Positions 16,523 through 25,018 of a DNA stretch of 33,950 nucleotides are shown here, piece by piece. Every line of letters begins with the position of its first letter. Within the stretch, counting starts at the first letter, position 1. The notes under the pieces are model-generated. The model was not told the DNA's origin and did no database searches. It saw only the letters and a program-made list of their open reading frames with translations. The translations under genes and the position numbers were made by a program. The stretch covers positions 1 through 33,950 of the forward strand of contig JAEWQS010000059.1 of assembly GCA_023399095.1 (NCBI GenBank), given 5' to 3'. The DNA is from Bacillota bacterium. Lineage in GTDB: Bacteria > Bacillota > Clostridia > Christensenellales > SZUA-584.

Positions 16523-17875
16523 CTAGAAAGAATTAACGATGTCTTTAAACACTCTTCCTCTCTGCTCGAAGTCGCTGAACATATCGTAGCTTGCACATGC
16601 GGGAGAAAGCAGCACATTCCATCCATCTTTGGCAAGTCTGCGCGCTGTCGCAACCGCTTCTTCAAAGTCATCCGCTGTAAAGATATTTTCAAATCCCACC
16701 GTTTTCGCATCGCTCAGTATCTTAGCCTGTGTCGCGCCGATAGCGACGACATTTTTTATCAGCGGCCCAAACCCTTCAAACAGCGAAACAAAGCTGCTCT
16801 GCTTGTCGTAACCGCCCAAAATCAGCACTGTGGGGCGTGTCATGGCGGCAGCCGCCTTTTCCGTCGCATCCGGGTTGGTGCCTTTTGAGTCGTTGATGTA
16901 CCGAATGCCATCCAGCTCACGCACAAATTCGATTCTGTGTTCCACGCCCGGGAATGTCATCAGCGTATCGCGTATCACACTCTCCGATATACCGTAGCAG
17001 CGAGCCAGTGCAATCGCGGCCAGAGAATTCTCAAGATTGTGCGCCCCGGGTATCTTAATCTCCTCCAGACGGCATATCACATGGATACCGTCTTCCTCCG
17101 CGCTGATGATGCGCCCTTCATCTATTGATACGCCGCGATCCAGCCGAACTTGACGGGAAAACCAAATAATCTTGGATTTTTGTTTGCCTTCCATTGCGCG
17201 TGTGATCACGTTGTCATAGTTGAGCACGCAAAAGTCGGTTTCCGTCTGATTTTTAAATATGAGTTCCTTTGCCGCCGTGTAGTTTTCCATCGTGCCATAA
17301 CGATTCAGATGGTCTTCTGTGACGTTAAGCACGGCACATGCATGTGGTCGGTATGTATCGATGGTATCGAGCTGAAGTGCCGCTGTCTCAGCGACCACGA
17401 TATCGCCTTTTTTGGTTTTGAGCGCTTCTCCCGCAATGGGAATGCCGATATTGCCCAGCACATGCGTACAAAAACCCGCGTTCTTGAACACCTCGCCTGT
17501 GAGCGCGGTGGTGGTGGTTTTTCCGTTCGTTCCTGTAATGGCGACGAAATCCGCCGAAGAATAAATAAATCCGAGTTCTATTTCGCCGATGACAGGCTTG
17601 CCGTCCTGCTGCGCCTGCAAAATGAACGATAGGTTCATTGGGACGCCCGGGCTCAGCACCAGCGCGTTGCATTCCTTGCCCACAGCATCCGCGTCCGCTC
17701 CGAGCGCCAGCTTTGCACGGCCCTCAAACTCATTGAATGTGTCCTCAGGGAATTGATCCACCGTCTTCATGTCGTAAAGCACGGCCTCCGCGCCCACGTC
17801 CAGCAACAGCCGTGCGCTGGCGAGGCCGCTTTTGGCCATGCCCACCACCATGACTTTTTTGCCTTTGTAATCCAT
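16523..17875 (-). CDS. murD: UDP-N-acetylmuramoylalanine-D-glutamate ligase MurD
   Basis: MurD adds D-glutamate to UDP-MurNAc-L-Ala using ATP. The 450-residue product has an N-terminal UDP-binding Rossmann domain (VMVVGMAKSGLASARLL), the P-loop GTNGKTTT (115-122) of the central ATPase domain, HRIEFV (near 308), and the NDSKGTNPDA segment of the C-terminal domain. These are the Mur ligase landmarks, and VGMAKSG points to MurD. The spacing is eight bases to both mraY and ftsW. The SD AGGGGGA is well placed before the ATG. Confidence 0.98.
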   Translation of the reverse strand: MDYKGKKVMVVGMAKSGLASARLLLDVGAEAVLYDMKTVDQFPEDTFNEFEGRAKLALGADADAVGKECNALVLSPGVPMNLSFILQAQQDGKPVIGEIELGFIYSSADFVAITGTNGKTTTTALTGEVFKNAGFCTHVLGNIGIPIAGEALKTKKGDIVVAETAALQLDTIDTYRPHACAVLNVTEDHLNRYGTMENYTAAKELIFKNQTETDFCVLNYDNVITRAMEGKQKSKIIWFSRQVRLDRGVSIDEGRIISAEEDGIHVICRLEEIKIPGAHNLENSLAAIALARCYGISESVIRDTLMTFPGVEHRIEFVRELDGIRYINDSKGTNPDATEKAAAAMTRPTVLILGGYDKQSSFVSLFEGFGPLIKNVVAIGATQAKILSDAKTVGFENIFTADDFEEAVATARRLAKDGWNVLLSPACASYDMFSDFEQRGRVFKDIVNSF

Positions 17876-17883
17876 GCTTCCCC

Positions 17884-18882
17884 CTAATTCACAGCAAGTA
17901 TGCCGACAAGACAGAGAACAACTGTAATCAAGTAATAAAAGGCAACAATTCTCGTTTCCGGAATGCCTTTCAGTTCAAAGTGATGATGAAGCGGCGCCAT
18001 TTTGAAAATGCGCTTCTTGCGCGTTTTGTATGACCCCACCTGAAGAATCACGGAGATGGATGACATCAGCACCAAAAAGCCTGTAATAACCATAAGCAGC
18101 TGAAGACGCGATACCACGCCGATAACAGAAATCGCACCGCCCAGTGCGAGCGAACCTGTATCGCCCATAAACACCTTAGCCGGGTACGTGTTGAAGCGTA
18201 GAAAGCCAAGACATGCGCCCGTCACAGCCGCCGAGAAAACCATCATATTGCTTGTGCCCGCGGCAGCAAGCGTTTGTCCCGTTGATGTATACATCTGATA
18301 TATACCGAAGAAAATGATCGCATATGTCGCCGTATTGATAAGTACGACGCCTGAGGCAAGTCCGTCAAGGCCGTCGGTTAAATTCACACTGTTAACGATC
18401 AGCACAACAGAAATCACGGTAAACGGGATATACCAGACACCCAGATCCCACTCCACGCCGAAGAAAGGTACAATCAGCTTGGAGCCGATTGCCGGATTGT
18501 TATACGCGAAATAGGCCACGATCAGCGCAATACCGATCTGCCCGACTATCTTCTGATAGGCTTTTAAGCCCAAAGAGCGCTTTTTGAGAACGATAATAAG
18601 GTCGTCCATCAGACCAATGAGACCGAAGCCGAGCGTGATGCCAAGTGCAAACCACATATACTCGAAGCTGCCCCGCGCAAAAATAAGCGAAGCCCCAATC
18701 AGTCCAATGAGGATGATGATGCCGCCCATGGTTGGCGTGCCTGCCTTGGAAAGATGCGTTTGCGGCCCGTCATCCCTGATCTGCTGACCGAGCTTTAACC
18801 TCTTTAAAAGCGGCACCCCCACATATCCCGCTGCCAGTGCTATGAAAAACGCAGCAAGCACCGAGTAAATGATCATATCCAT
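17884..18882 (-). CDS. mraY: Phospho-MurNAc-pentapeptide transferase MraY
   Basis: MraY links UDP-MurNAc-pentapeptide to undecaprenyl phosphate, making lipid I. The 332-residue polytopic protein has about ten spans. The diagnostic segments are TPTMGG (49-54), the aspartate pair D93-D94, the Mg-binding NLTDGLDGLASG (167-178) and the HHHFELKG motif from H299. All known catalytic residues are present. The ATG at 18882 is preceded by AGGAG ten bases upstream. Its substrate would be made by MurE and MurF, but murF is not found between murE and mraY. Confidence 0.98.
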   Translation of the reverse strand: MDMIIYSVLAAFFIALAAGYVGVPLLKRLKLGQQIRDDGPQTHLSKAGTPTMGGIIILIGLIGASLIFARGSFEYMWFALGITLGFGLIGLMDDLIIVLKKRSLGLKAYQKIVGQIGIALIVAYFAYNNPAIGSKLIVPFFGVEWDLGVWYIPFTVISVVLIVNSVNLTDGLDGLASGVVLINTATYAIIFFGIYQMYTSTGQTLAAAGTSNMMVFSAAVTGACLGFLRFNTYPAKVFMGDTGSLALGGAISVIGVVSRLQLLMVITGFLVLMSSISVILQVGSYKTRKKRIFKMAPLHHHFELKGIPETRIVAFYYLITVVLCLVGILAVN

Positions 18883-18911
18883 ATCGCCTTATCTCCTGTA
18901 AGTATCATATG

Positions 18912-20357
18912 TTATGCATTCGTGTTTTCGTTAAGCAATTCCTGCACGACGATTTTTTCATCAAACGGATGCTTAACGTCGTTAATCTCCTGGTATGTCT
19001 CGTGCCCTTTGCCCGCGAGGACGATAATGTCATCCGGATCCGCATTCTGAATCGCGTATCGGATCGCCTCCCGCCTGTTTTCTATACAGATGTATTCGCA
19101 GTCTGTTTTTTTGATACCCTCTTCTATTCCTTCTATGATCGCAAAAGGGTTTTCCGTACGCGGATTATCCGAGGTAATGACCGTAAACGTGGACAGCCTG
19201 CCCGCAATTTCACCCATCATGGGGCGTTTTCCGCGGTCTCTGTCGCCGCCGCATCCAAAAACCGTGATGATGCGTCCGCGCGCAAAACCTTTCACCGTTA
19301 ACAGCGTATTCTCAAGGCTGTCGGGAGTGTGCGCATAATCAAGAATAATGGTAAAAGGGCGGTTTCCCGTGTCCAGAACCTCAAAGCGCCCGGCCACGCA
19401 GGGCATGGCTTCAAGGCCCGTCTTGATCGTTTCAAGCCCCATACCAAGGAGCATGCACGCGCATGCTGCAGACATTGCGTTATAAACGCTGAATATGCCC
19501 GGAATATTGAGGTTAAGTGGCAGCATGCCGCGGTTGCTGCAAAGGTCGAAGCTCACGCCCTTGGGTGTGATCTCGATATTTTTTGCGTAAACATCCGCTT
19601 TCTCCTTGATGCCGTACGTCAGCCAATCGATATCGATGCCGTCCATCATAAAAGAGGAAACCGCATCGTCTGCATTAACAGCCGCACGCTTAGATACATC
19701 AAAAAGCAGCTTTTTTGCCGCCATATAATTATCAAATGTTTCATGGAAATCAAGATGGTCACGCGAGAGGTTGGTAAACACACCCACATCGTATGTGATA
19801 CCTGCCACGCGCCCCAAAAACAGTGAATGAGAGGAAACCTCCATGACAACCGCATCGCAGCCCTCATCCGCCATTTGGCGCAGCAGCGCAAAAAGATCGG
19901 GCGATTCGGGCGTGGTACGGTCGGTATGCAATTCCTTGGAGCCGATCATGTTGATGATCGTGCCGATGAGACCTATCTTTTTACCAGCAGATTCCATGAC
20001 CGATTTGATCATGTAAGTGGTTGTCGTTTTACCTTTTGTGCCCGTAATGCCAATCATCGTGAGCTGTTCATCAGGGTTGCCGTAAAACGCGCGGGAAATA
20101 TTTGCCATGGCAACGCGTGCATCATCCACCACAACCTGCGTGATGTCAATATCAAGCGGTTTTGTCACCATGAGCGCCACAGCGCCGTTATCCACGGCGG
20201 CCTGCGCGTACTTGTGCCCGTCTGTTTTATACCCGCTGATGCAGAAAAATAGTGCACCTTTGCACACCTTTCTTGAATCATATGCTACATTTGTGATTTC
20301 TGTCTGCGCATTCCCCACTATACGCATATCTTTGCCGCAAATATCTGCAAGCTTCAA
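18912..20357 (-). CDS. murE: UDP-MurNAc-tripeptide ligase MurE, meso-diaminopimelate type
   Basis: MurE adds the third stem residue. From the TTG at 20357 the product is 481 residues with P-loop GTKGKTTT (106-113) and the DNPR motif (397-400) that selects meso-diaminopimelate over lysine. SSHSL and DYAHTPDSL are also conserved. I choose TTG 20357 over the longer TTG 20381 because GGGAGG lies eight bases before it, because the protein then starts MKLADICG like other MurE proteins, and because the predicted transcription start is near 20385. It is the first gene of the second dcw transcript. Confidence 0.97.
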   Translation of the reverse strand: MKLADICGKDMRIVGNAQTEITNVAYDSRKVCKGALFFCISGYKTDGHKYAQAAVDNGAVALMVTKPLDIDITQVVVDDARVAMANISRAFYGNPDEQLTMIGITGTKGKTTTTYMIKSVMESAGKKIGLIGTIINMIGSKELHTDRTTPESPDLFALLRQMADEGCDAVVMEVSSHSLFLGRVAGITYDVGVFTNLSRDHLDFHETFDNYMAAKKLLFDVSKRAAVNADDAVSSFMMDGIDIDWLTYGIKEKADVYAKNIEITPKGVSFDLCSNRGMLPLNLNIPGIFSVYNAMSAACACMLLGMGLETIKTGLEAMPCVAGRFEVLDTGNRPFTIILDYAHTPDSLENTLLTVKGFARGRIITVFGCGGDRDRGKRPMMGEIAGRLSTFTVITSDNPRTENPFAIIEGIEEGIKKTDCEYICIENRREAIRYAIQNADPDDIIVLAGKGHETYQEINDVKHPFDEKIVVQELLNENTNA

Positions 20358-20391
20358 AAAATCTTCCTCCCAACTAAGCAATTCCGCAAGG

Positions 20392-20419
20392 ATTATAACA
20401 CAATGTCATCAAATTGTAA
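20392..20419 (-). promoter_or_regulatory. Promoter of murE (second dcw transcript)
   Basis: An extended -10 TGT-TATAAT (20392-20400) lies 16 bases from a weak -35 TTACAA (20414-20419) on the minus strand, directly after the terminator at 20434-20462 and upstream of the murE ribosome-binding site. Confidence 0.7.
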
Positions 20420-20424
20420 CGTAT

Positions 20425-20462
20425 AAAAAACGGAGCCCCAAAAAGCATTGCTTTTCAGGGCT
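20425..20462 (-). terminator. Terminator between pbp and murE
   Basis: On the minus strand AGCCCTGAAAAGC pairs with GCTTTTTGGGGCT (13 pairs, two G-T) around a three-base AAT loop, followed by CCG and TTTTTT. It separates the mraZ-rsmH-ftsL-pbp transcript from the murE-ftsZ transcript. Confidence 0.9.
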
Positions 20463-20475
20463 ATCCTTGTCGCAT

Positions 20476-22644
20476 TTATCCGGTGTCCTCTGATGGTGAG
20501 AACTCGACCTTGATTATCGTTCCCTCAGGGACGTATTCATTGGCCGCAGGGTACTGATAAACGGCCACCCCTTCGCCATCAAATTCAAGCTCCAGTTTAT
20601 TGTCTTCGAGTATTCTGCCAGCTTCCGTGATGGTTTTGCCGCTGACATCCGGCACCAATACCTTACCCGCTATATCATCGCTCGGCATGGTCATTTGCAG
20701 CATAACCGTGGATCCTTTGGCAATCGGCGTACCGGGCGCGGGCGTCTGACCCTTCACTTCCCCGACACCATCGAACAGATACTTAAGTCCGATATCATCC
20801 AGAGTCACGGAGGCGTTTCCCCAGTCCATACCCTCAACCTTAGGCACTTCCACCATCTCAGGCTCGGGCACCTGTGCATAGTCGGGTTCAATGCCCATGT
20901 ACTGAAGTGAATCTTTCAGCACCTGTTGGACATACGGCGCCGCCACGATGCTGCCGAAATCCACGGCCACATTGGGCTCATCGACGATGATCAGCACCGC
21001 GATTTCGGGATCGTTTGCGGGCGCAAACCCGATGAACGACGCGATGTGCTTCCCGGTCATGATCTGGCCGTTTTCATCGTACTTCTGTGCCGTTCCCGTT
21101 TTGCCGCCCACGTGGTAGCCCGGAATATAAGCGTTTTTGCCGCTGCCTTCCGACACAACGCTTTCGAGTATGCTTCGCATCGTCGCGGACGTCTCTTCCT
21201 TAATAGGCTGAGATACGACCGTGGGCTCAAACTCCTGTATATAGTTGCCGTTGCTGTCGGTGATCCCCTTAACCAGCATCGGTTTGTATAAAAAACCGCC
21301 GTTCACCACCGCACTGAATGAGGAAATCAATTGCAATGGTGTTACGGCTATAGATTGCCCGAACGCAATGCGGGCGAGGTCACTGTTTCGCACATATTTT
21401 TCTCCCATGACGATGCCGCCCTGGTCGGCCGGGAATGTGATGCCCGTTTGCTGGCCGAAGCCAAACTTGTAGATATAATCGTAGAATACCGGCGTGGTCA
21501 TCTTAAGACCCATCTGCATAAATGCCGAGTTGCAAGAGTTCTGCACGGCTTGATACAAACTCTGATGTCCATGACTGCGCGGGTAACGCCAGCACTTGAT
21601 GGGTTGGCCGTCTACTGAGTATGTTCCTGCACAATCAAACTCTTCTTCCGTAGTGATGGCTCCGCTGTCCAGCGCGGACGCGCATGTGACAGCCTTGAAT
21701 GTCGAGCCCGGCTCATAAACGTCTGTGATGACCTTGTTGCGTGTGAGCTCCGTGAGCATTTCTATGTCGTCACGCGGCGGGTCATTGAGGTCATAATCAG
21801 GAGCATTGCTCACCGCGAGTATGTGTCCCGTCTTGGGATCCATCGCGATGCCCCACGCACCAATTGCGTTCTGCTGAATCAATGCCTCTTCCAGAGACTT
21901 TTCAAGGAAGCTTTGTATCACCTCGTCGATTGTCAATACGACGTTGTAGCCGTCGACAGGCGCGATATACTGCTTTTCACCGAGCGGGATTTCCCGTCCC
22001 TTGTTATCCGCCTCCGAAACAATCTTGCCGTTCTGTCCGGAAAGGTACTTATTCAAATAGGCTTCCATACCTTCAATACCGTTGCCGTCCACCGATGTGA
22101 AGCCGAGTGTCTGTGTCAGAAACGCGCCGTTCGGATAATACCGCTTCACATCAATCGTAAAGTATACGCCAGGGAGATTGAGCTCTCTGAGTTGGTCAGC
22201 GATGTCGTTGTCTACCTGCCGCTTGAGCCACACCTCAGACTTCTTTTGATCCATGGCCTTTTTCTTGATTTCTTCTGCGTCCATGCCGAGCATTTCGGAG
22301 AGCTTCTGGACGATGGCGTCCACGTTGCCCTTCTTTAATTCGGCGGGTCGCAATACCACGGTTTCCGCGTTGGCGCTTTGTGCCAGCACATTACCGTTGC
22401 GGTCTAAGATGTTGCCGCGCTTGGCGCTGACTACCAAATCGCGCGTCTGCTGCATGAGCGCTTTATCGCGCAGCATGTCTCCCTGCACGAATATAATGAT
22501 ACCCATCTTGACAGCAAGCGCAAAAAATAGCACAACGACCACTGTCATTAAAAACAGCAGTCTCTTTTTAGATTTCAAGGAGGTTAGCGAAGTTTTCGCG
22601 CTCTCCTTTTTCACGATTCTTTTTTTGTTTGCTTTTTTGGTCAT
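20476..22644 (-). CDS. Class B penicillin-binding protein with two PASTA domains (FtsI/SpoVD type)
   Basis: This transpeptidase cross-links septal or spore-cortex peptidoglycan. The 722-residue product has a basic cytoplasmic tail, one membrane span (about 28-52), a dimerisation domain, and the transpeptidase domain with STFK (catalytic serine S314), SCN (370-372) and KTG (515-517). Two PASTA domains at about 597-652 and 660-716 end the protein. This layout is shared by Bacillus PBP2B and the sporulation protein SpoVD. With only one such gene here, downstream of ftsL, the division role (FtsI/PBP2B) is likelier, but the two cannot be told apart. It overlaps ftsL by one base (TGATG) and is followed by a terminator. 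Confidence 0.96.
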   Translation of the reverse strand: MTKKANKKRIVKKESAKTSLTSLKSKKRLLFLMTVVVVLFFALAVKMGIIIFVQGDMLRDKALMQQTRDLVVSAKRGNILDRNGNVLAQSANAETVVLRPAELKKGNVDAIVQKLSEMLGMDAEEIKKKAMDQKKSEVWLKRQVDNDIADQLRELNLPGVYFTIDVKRYYPNGAFLTQTLGFTSVDGNGIEGMEAYLNKYLSGQNGKIVSEADNKGREIPLGEKQYIAPVDGYNVVLTIDEVIQSFLEKSLEEALIQQNAIGAWGIAMDPKTGHILAVSNAPDYDLNDPPRDDIEMLTELTRNKVITDVYEPGSTFKAVTCASALDSGAITTEEEFDCAGTYSVDGQPIKCWRYPRSHGHQSLYQAVQNSCNSAFMQMGLKMTTPVFYDYIYKFGFGQQTGITFPADQGGIVMGEKYVRNSDLARIAFGQSIAVTPLQLISSFSAVVNGGFLYKPMLVKGITDSNGNYIQEFEPTVVSQPIKEETSATMRSILESVVSEGSGKNAYIPGYHVGGKTGTAQKYDENGQIMTGKHIASFIGFAPANDPEIAVLIIVDEPNVAVDFGSIVAAPYVQQVLKDSLQYMGIEPDYAQVPEPEMVEVPKVEGMDWGNASVTLDDIGLKYLFDGVGEVKGQTPAPGTPIAKGSTVMLQMTMPSDDIAGKVLVPDVSGKTITEAGRILEDNKLELEFDGEGVAVYQYPAANEYVPEGTIIKVEFSPSEDTG

Positions 22645-23162
22645 CAGCCGCTCATATTAATCGTTTTCTTTTGATCCTGTGTCGGATAGACCATGTGAAG
22701 CTCATTCTTTGCGGTGTCCTGAATAAACTCAACATTGTCACGCAGTTCCATGTCCAGCTGAAGCTTATCGATCTCGCCCTCGATCATTGCGATGTCTTCC
22801 TTGATCGTGTTGTTTTGCACGCCGATTGTACAAAGGGCGGCATAACGCGATATCATGAAAGACAATGCACAGAAAGCAAGAAAGATGACAAACAGCGTGG
22901 ATGCAAGGCCTTTTCTTGACGCGGCCCGTTCACGCCGTATTGCTGCCGCTTTTGTATCCGCTTTTGCATTGCTGCGCGGCTTTTGGGCGGGCTTCACCTG
23001 CGTCTTCCTGGCCGGTTTTGCCTGCGTGCTCGGCTGAGCTTTTCTCACAGGCCTTACAGGATCGGTATTAATATATGCGACATTACCCTGCATCTTGACA
23101 ACTCTTTTTCTTGCAGAGTATGCTGACTCATCATAATCGAATTTTCTTTGTGCTGCTTGCAT
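22644..23162 (-). CDS. ftsL: Division protein FtsL
   Basis: FtsL is a bitopic division protein that forms a coiled coil with DivIC. From the ATG at 23162 the product is 172 residues: a lysine/alanine/proline-rich cytoplasmic tail of about 100 residues, a membrane span (ASTLFVIFLAFCALSFMIS), and an extracytoplasmic coiled coil rich in leucine and isoleucine (IKEDIAMIEGEIDKLQLDME). The tail is longer than in most homologues. The open frame reaches 23198, but that extension overlaps rsmH; AAGGGAG seven bases before the chosen ATG decides the start. Sequence is poorly conserved in this family; position between rsmH and the PBP gives most of the confidence. Confidence 0.88.
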   Translation of the reverse strand: MQAAQRKFDYDESAYSARKRVVKMQGNVAYINTDPVRPVRKAQPSTQAKPARKTQVKPAQKPRSNAKADTKAAAIRRERAASRKGLASTLFVIFLAFCALSFMISRYAALCTIGVQNNTIKEDIAMIEGEIDKLQLDMELRDNVEFIQDTAKNELHMVYPTQDQKKTINMSG

Positions 23163-23175
23163 GATGCTTGCTCCC

Positions 23176-24108
23176 TTAACCGCGCGCCTCGAACACACGA
23201 AGCTTTGCGCTTCTTGACCGATTGTTGGTTTCCACCTCCTGCGCAGACGGCAGTATCGGCTTTCTCGTCACAACCTTGCCCATTGGTTTCTTGCCGCAGA
23301 CGCATACAGGAAATTCTTTTGGACATTCGCACGGATTTTCAAAGCGCTTGAATTCCTGTTTGACAATCCGGTCTTCCAGAGAGTGAAAGGTTATCACGGC
23401 GATCCGAGCGCCCGGCCTAAGGGCCTGCGCAAAGTGGAGAAGTGCGTTTTTGACCGCATCTAGTTCTCCGTTCACCTCTATCCGAAGCGCCTGAAATGTC
23501 CGGCGCGCGGGATGAGGTCCGTCTTTGCGCGCTCCGCTCGGAACCGCCTTTTTAATGACCTCAACGAGATGACTGGTGGTTTCAATGGGCCTATCACTGC
23601 GTTCCCTCACAATAAACGAAGCGATCCTTGCAGCCCATCTTTCCTCACCATAATCCCGAAGTATTCGTCCAAGGTCTTGCTGCGAATAGCTGTTTACGAT
23701 ATCCGCGGCGCATGTTTTATCTGTTGTGTTCATGCGCATATCAAGCCTCGAATCTAAATGATATGAAAAACCCCTGTTACATTGGTCCAGCTGGAACGAT
23801 GAGACCCCAAGGTCCAGCACCGCTCCGTCTATTCCATCTATATCAAGCATACTAAGTATGTCTTTGATATTCCTAAAATCATCGTGGACAAAAACTGTTT
23901 CGTCCGTATAGTCTCCAAGGCGCTGCTTCGCTTTTTCCAGCGCGTATGTATCCTTGTCAATCCCGATCAGCCTTCCGCCCGGCGTAATTTGTTTGAGTAT
24001 CTCAAACGAATGGCCCCCGCCGCCCAGCGTTCCGTCTACCACCGTCATACCGGGACGAAGGTTTAGCGCGTTGAGCGTTTCATTTAGCAGAACCGTTGTA
24101 TGCGCCAT
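23176..24108 (-). CDS. rsmH: 16S rRNA (cytosine-1402 N4) methyltransferase RsmH
   Basis: RsmH methylates C1402 in the ribosomal P site. The 310-residue product has the S-adenosylmethionine motif GTLGGGGHS (26-34), the DLGVSSFQLD segment, the family's HPARRTFQALRIEVN region and the ITFHSLEDRIVK motif. Length is normal. The start is two bases after the mraZ stop, indicating co-transcription. The SNRSRSAKLR ending typical of the family is present as NNRSRSAKLRVFE. Confidence 0.98.
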   Translation of the reverse strand: MAHTTVLLNETLNALNLRPGMTVVDGTLGGGGHSFEILKQITPGGRLIGIDKDTYALEKAKQRLGDYTDETVFVHDDFRNIKDILSMLDIDGIDGAVLDLGVSSFQLDQCNRGFSYHLDSRLDMRMNTTDKTCAADIVNSYSQQDLGRILRDYGEERWAARIASFIVRERSDRPIETTSHLVEVIKKAVPSGARKDGPHPARRTFQALRIEVNGELDAVKNALLHFAQALRPGARIAVITFHSLEDRIVKQEFKRFENPCECPKEFPVCVCGKKPMGKVVTRKPILPSAQEVETNNRSRSAKLRVFEARG

Positions 24109-24110
24109 GC

Positions 24111-24548
24111 TTACACCCCGTAAGCCGCAAGCCCTGCCATGGCGCCGCCCTCATCCTCGGACATTTCCATAAACGCCTGCCATTTCTCTGTGGCCCATAT
24201 CTCTGCGCGGTACGATGCGCCGATCATGACGATCTCCTTATCTATGCCCACCTTATCGCGGAGCAGCTGCGGCAGCAGCACGCGCCCTTGCTTGTCGGGC
24301 TCGCATTTGCATGCGCTGGAGAAAATCATGCGTACATAGCGCTGCGCTTTGGCATCCGTCTGCGGAATGGCATTGAGCTTATCCGCGAACTTATACCACT
24401 CCTCCTCGGAATAGACGCTAAGACAGTCTGAGTTAAGACAGGTAATATAGAACGGATCACCAAGCTCGACTCTGAGCTTTGACGGTACTGCGAGCCGGCC
24501 TTTTTCATCGACGCTATGGACGTATGTGCCAATCAGCGACCCTTTCAC
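24111..24548 (-). CDS. mraZ: Transcriptional regulator MraZ
   Basis: MraZ is a ring-forming DNA-binding protein that regulates its own division cluster. The 145-residue product has two AbrB-like modules (about 5-50 and 78-122). The first begins GTYVHSVDEKGRLAVPSKLR; the second contains the EPDKQGRVLLPQLLR segment with the DxxGR pattern. The start is GTG at 24548 preceded by GGGGGAGAG. It leads the cluster, and an MraZ box is visible upstream (24651-24675), so autoregulation is expected. Confidence 0.97.
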   Translation of the reverse strand: MKGSLIGTYVHSVDEKGRLAVPSKLRVELGDPFYITCLNSDCLSVYSEEEWYKFADKLNAIPQTDAKAQRYVRMIFSSACKCEPDKQGRVLLPQLLRDKVGIDKEIVMIGASYRAEIWATEKWQAFMEMSEDEGGAMAGLAAYGV

Positions 24549-25018
24549 TGTCTCTCCCCCGGCAGCCTTTCAAGATCGAGAAGATCATTGCTGCTTTGTT
24601 TGTGGTTGTTGGGATTGGCTACTACATTTCACCACTTAGCAAGTTCTCTTCACCATAGTTACCCACTTTTCCCCACTTGATTAGATTATTCGTTGTAAAA
24701 TCGATAATTCCTTCTTGAATGTGAATATTGATTCAAGAAAAAATTCAAATTTGTGGCCAATAACATAAGTCGATACAATATGTGGTGGAGAATGTTTGTT
24801 TGCGCGAATATGTATTTGCATATTCGTATTTTTACACAAGAAAATTCTTTTTTTGTGGTCATTCGGGCAGGATAAACGTCTTGCATGCAGAAGGAAGTAA
24901 AAATGGTATTGCAATCTGGAAAAACAAAAGAGCACAAAATATAATGAACCGGCATTGTGCCTTATGCCCAAAATGTCCTGCATGAAGTTTAAAAAATCAA
25001 TATTGAGGAGAAAGAATT
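24549..25018. other. 470-base gene-free divergent region between mraZ and the unknown plus-strand gene
   Basis: The stretch holds the MraZ box and two AT-rich inverted repeats. The first, TTCTTGAAT/ATTCAAGAA (24712-24739), has nine pairs around a ten-base centre. The second, CGAATATG/CATATTCG (24805-24826), is followed by TATTTTTAC and could be a weak plus-strand terminator or an operator. No promoter with both boxes convincing was found. A 129-codon minus-strand frame here has low-complexity composition and no ribosome-binding site worth calling. Confidence 0.6.
24651..24675 (-). promoter_or_regulatory. Probable MraZ box (three TGGKN repeats)
   Basis: On the minus strand, TGGGG-N5-TGGGT-N5-TGGTG repeats with 10-base periodicity about 100 bases upstream of mraZ, the arrangement known for MraZ operators (direct TGGGN repeats with five-base spacers). 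A possible degenerate fourth copy, TGGTG at 24630-24634, is one base out of register. Confidence 0.85.

Noticed and set aside
19329..19826. 165-codon plus-strand frame inside murE
   Set aside because: Antisense shadow of murE with no independent support.
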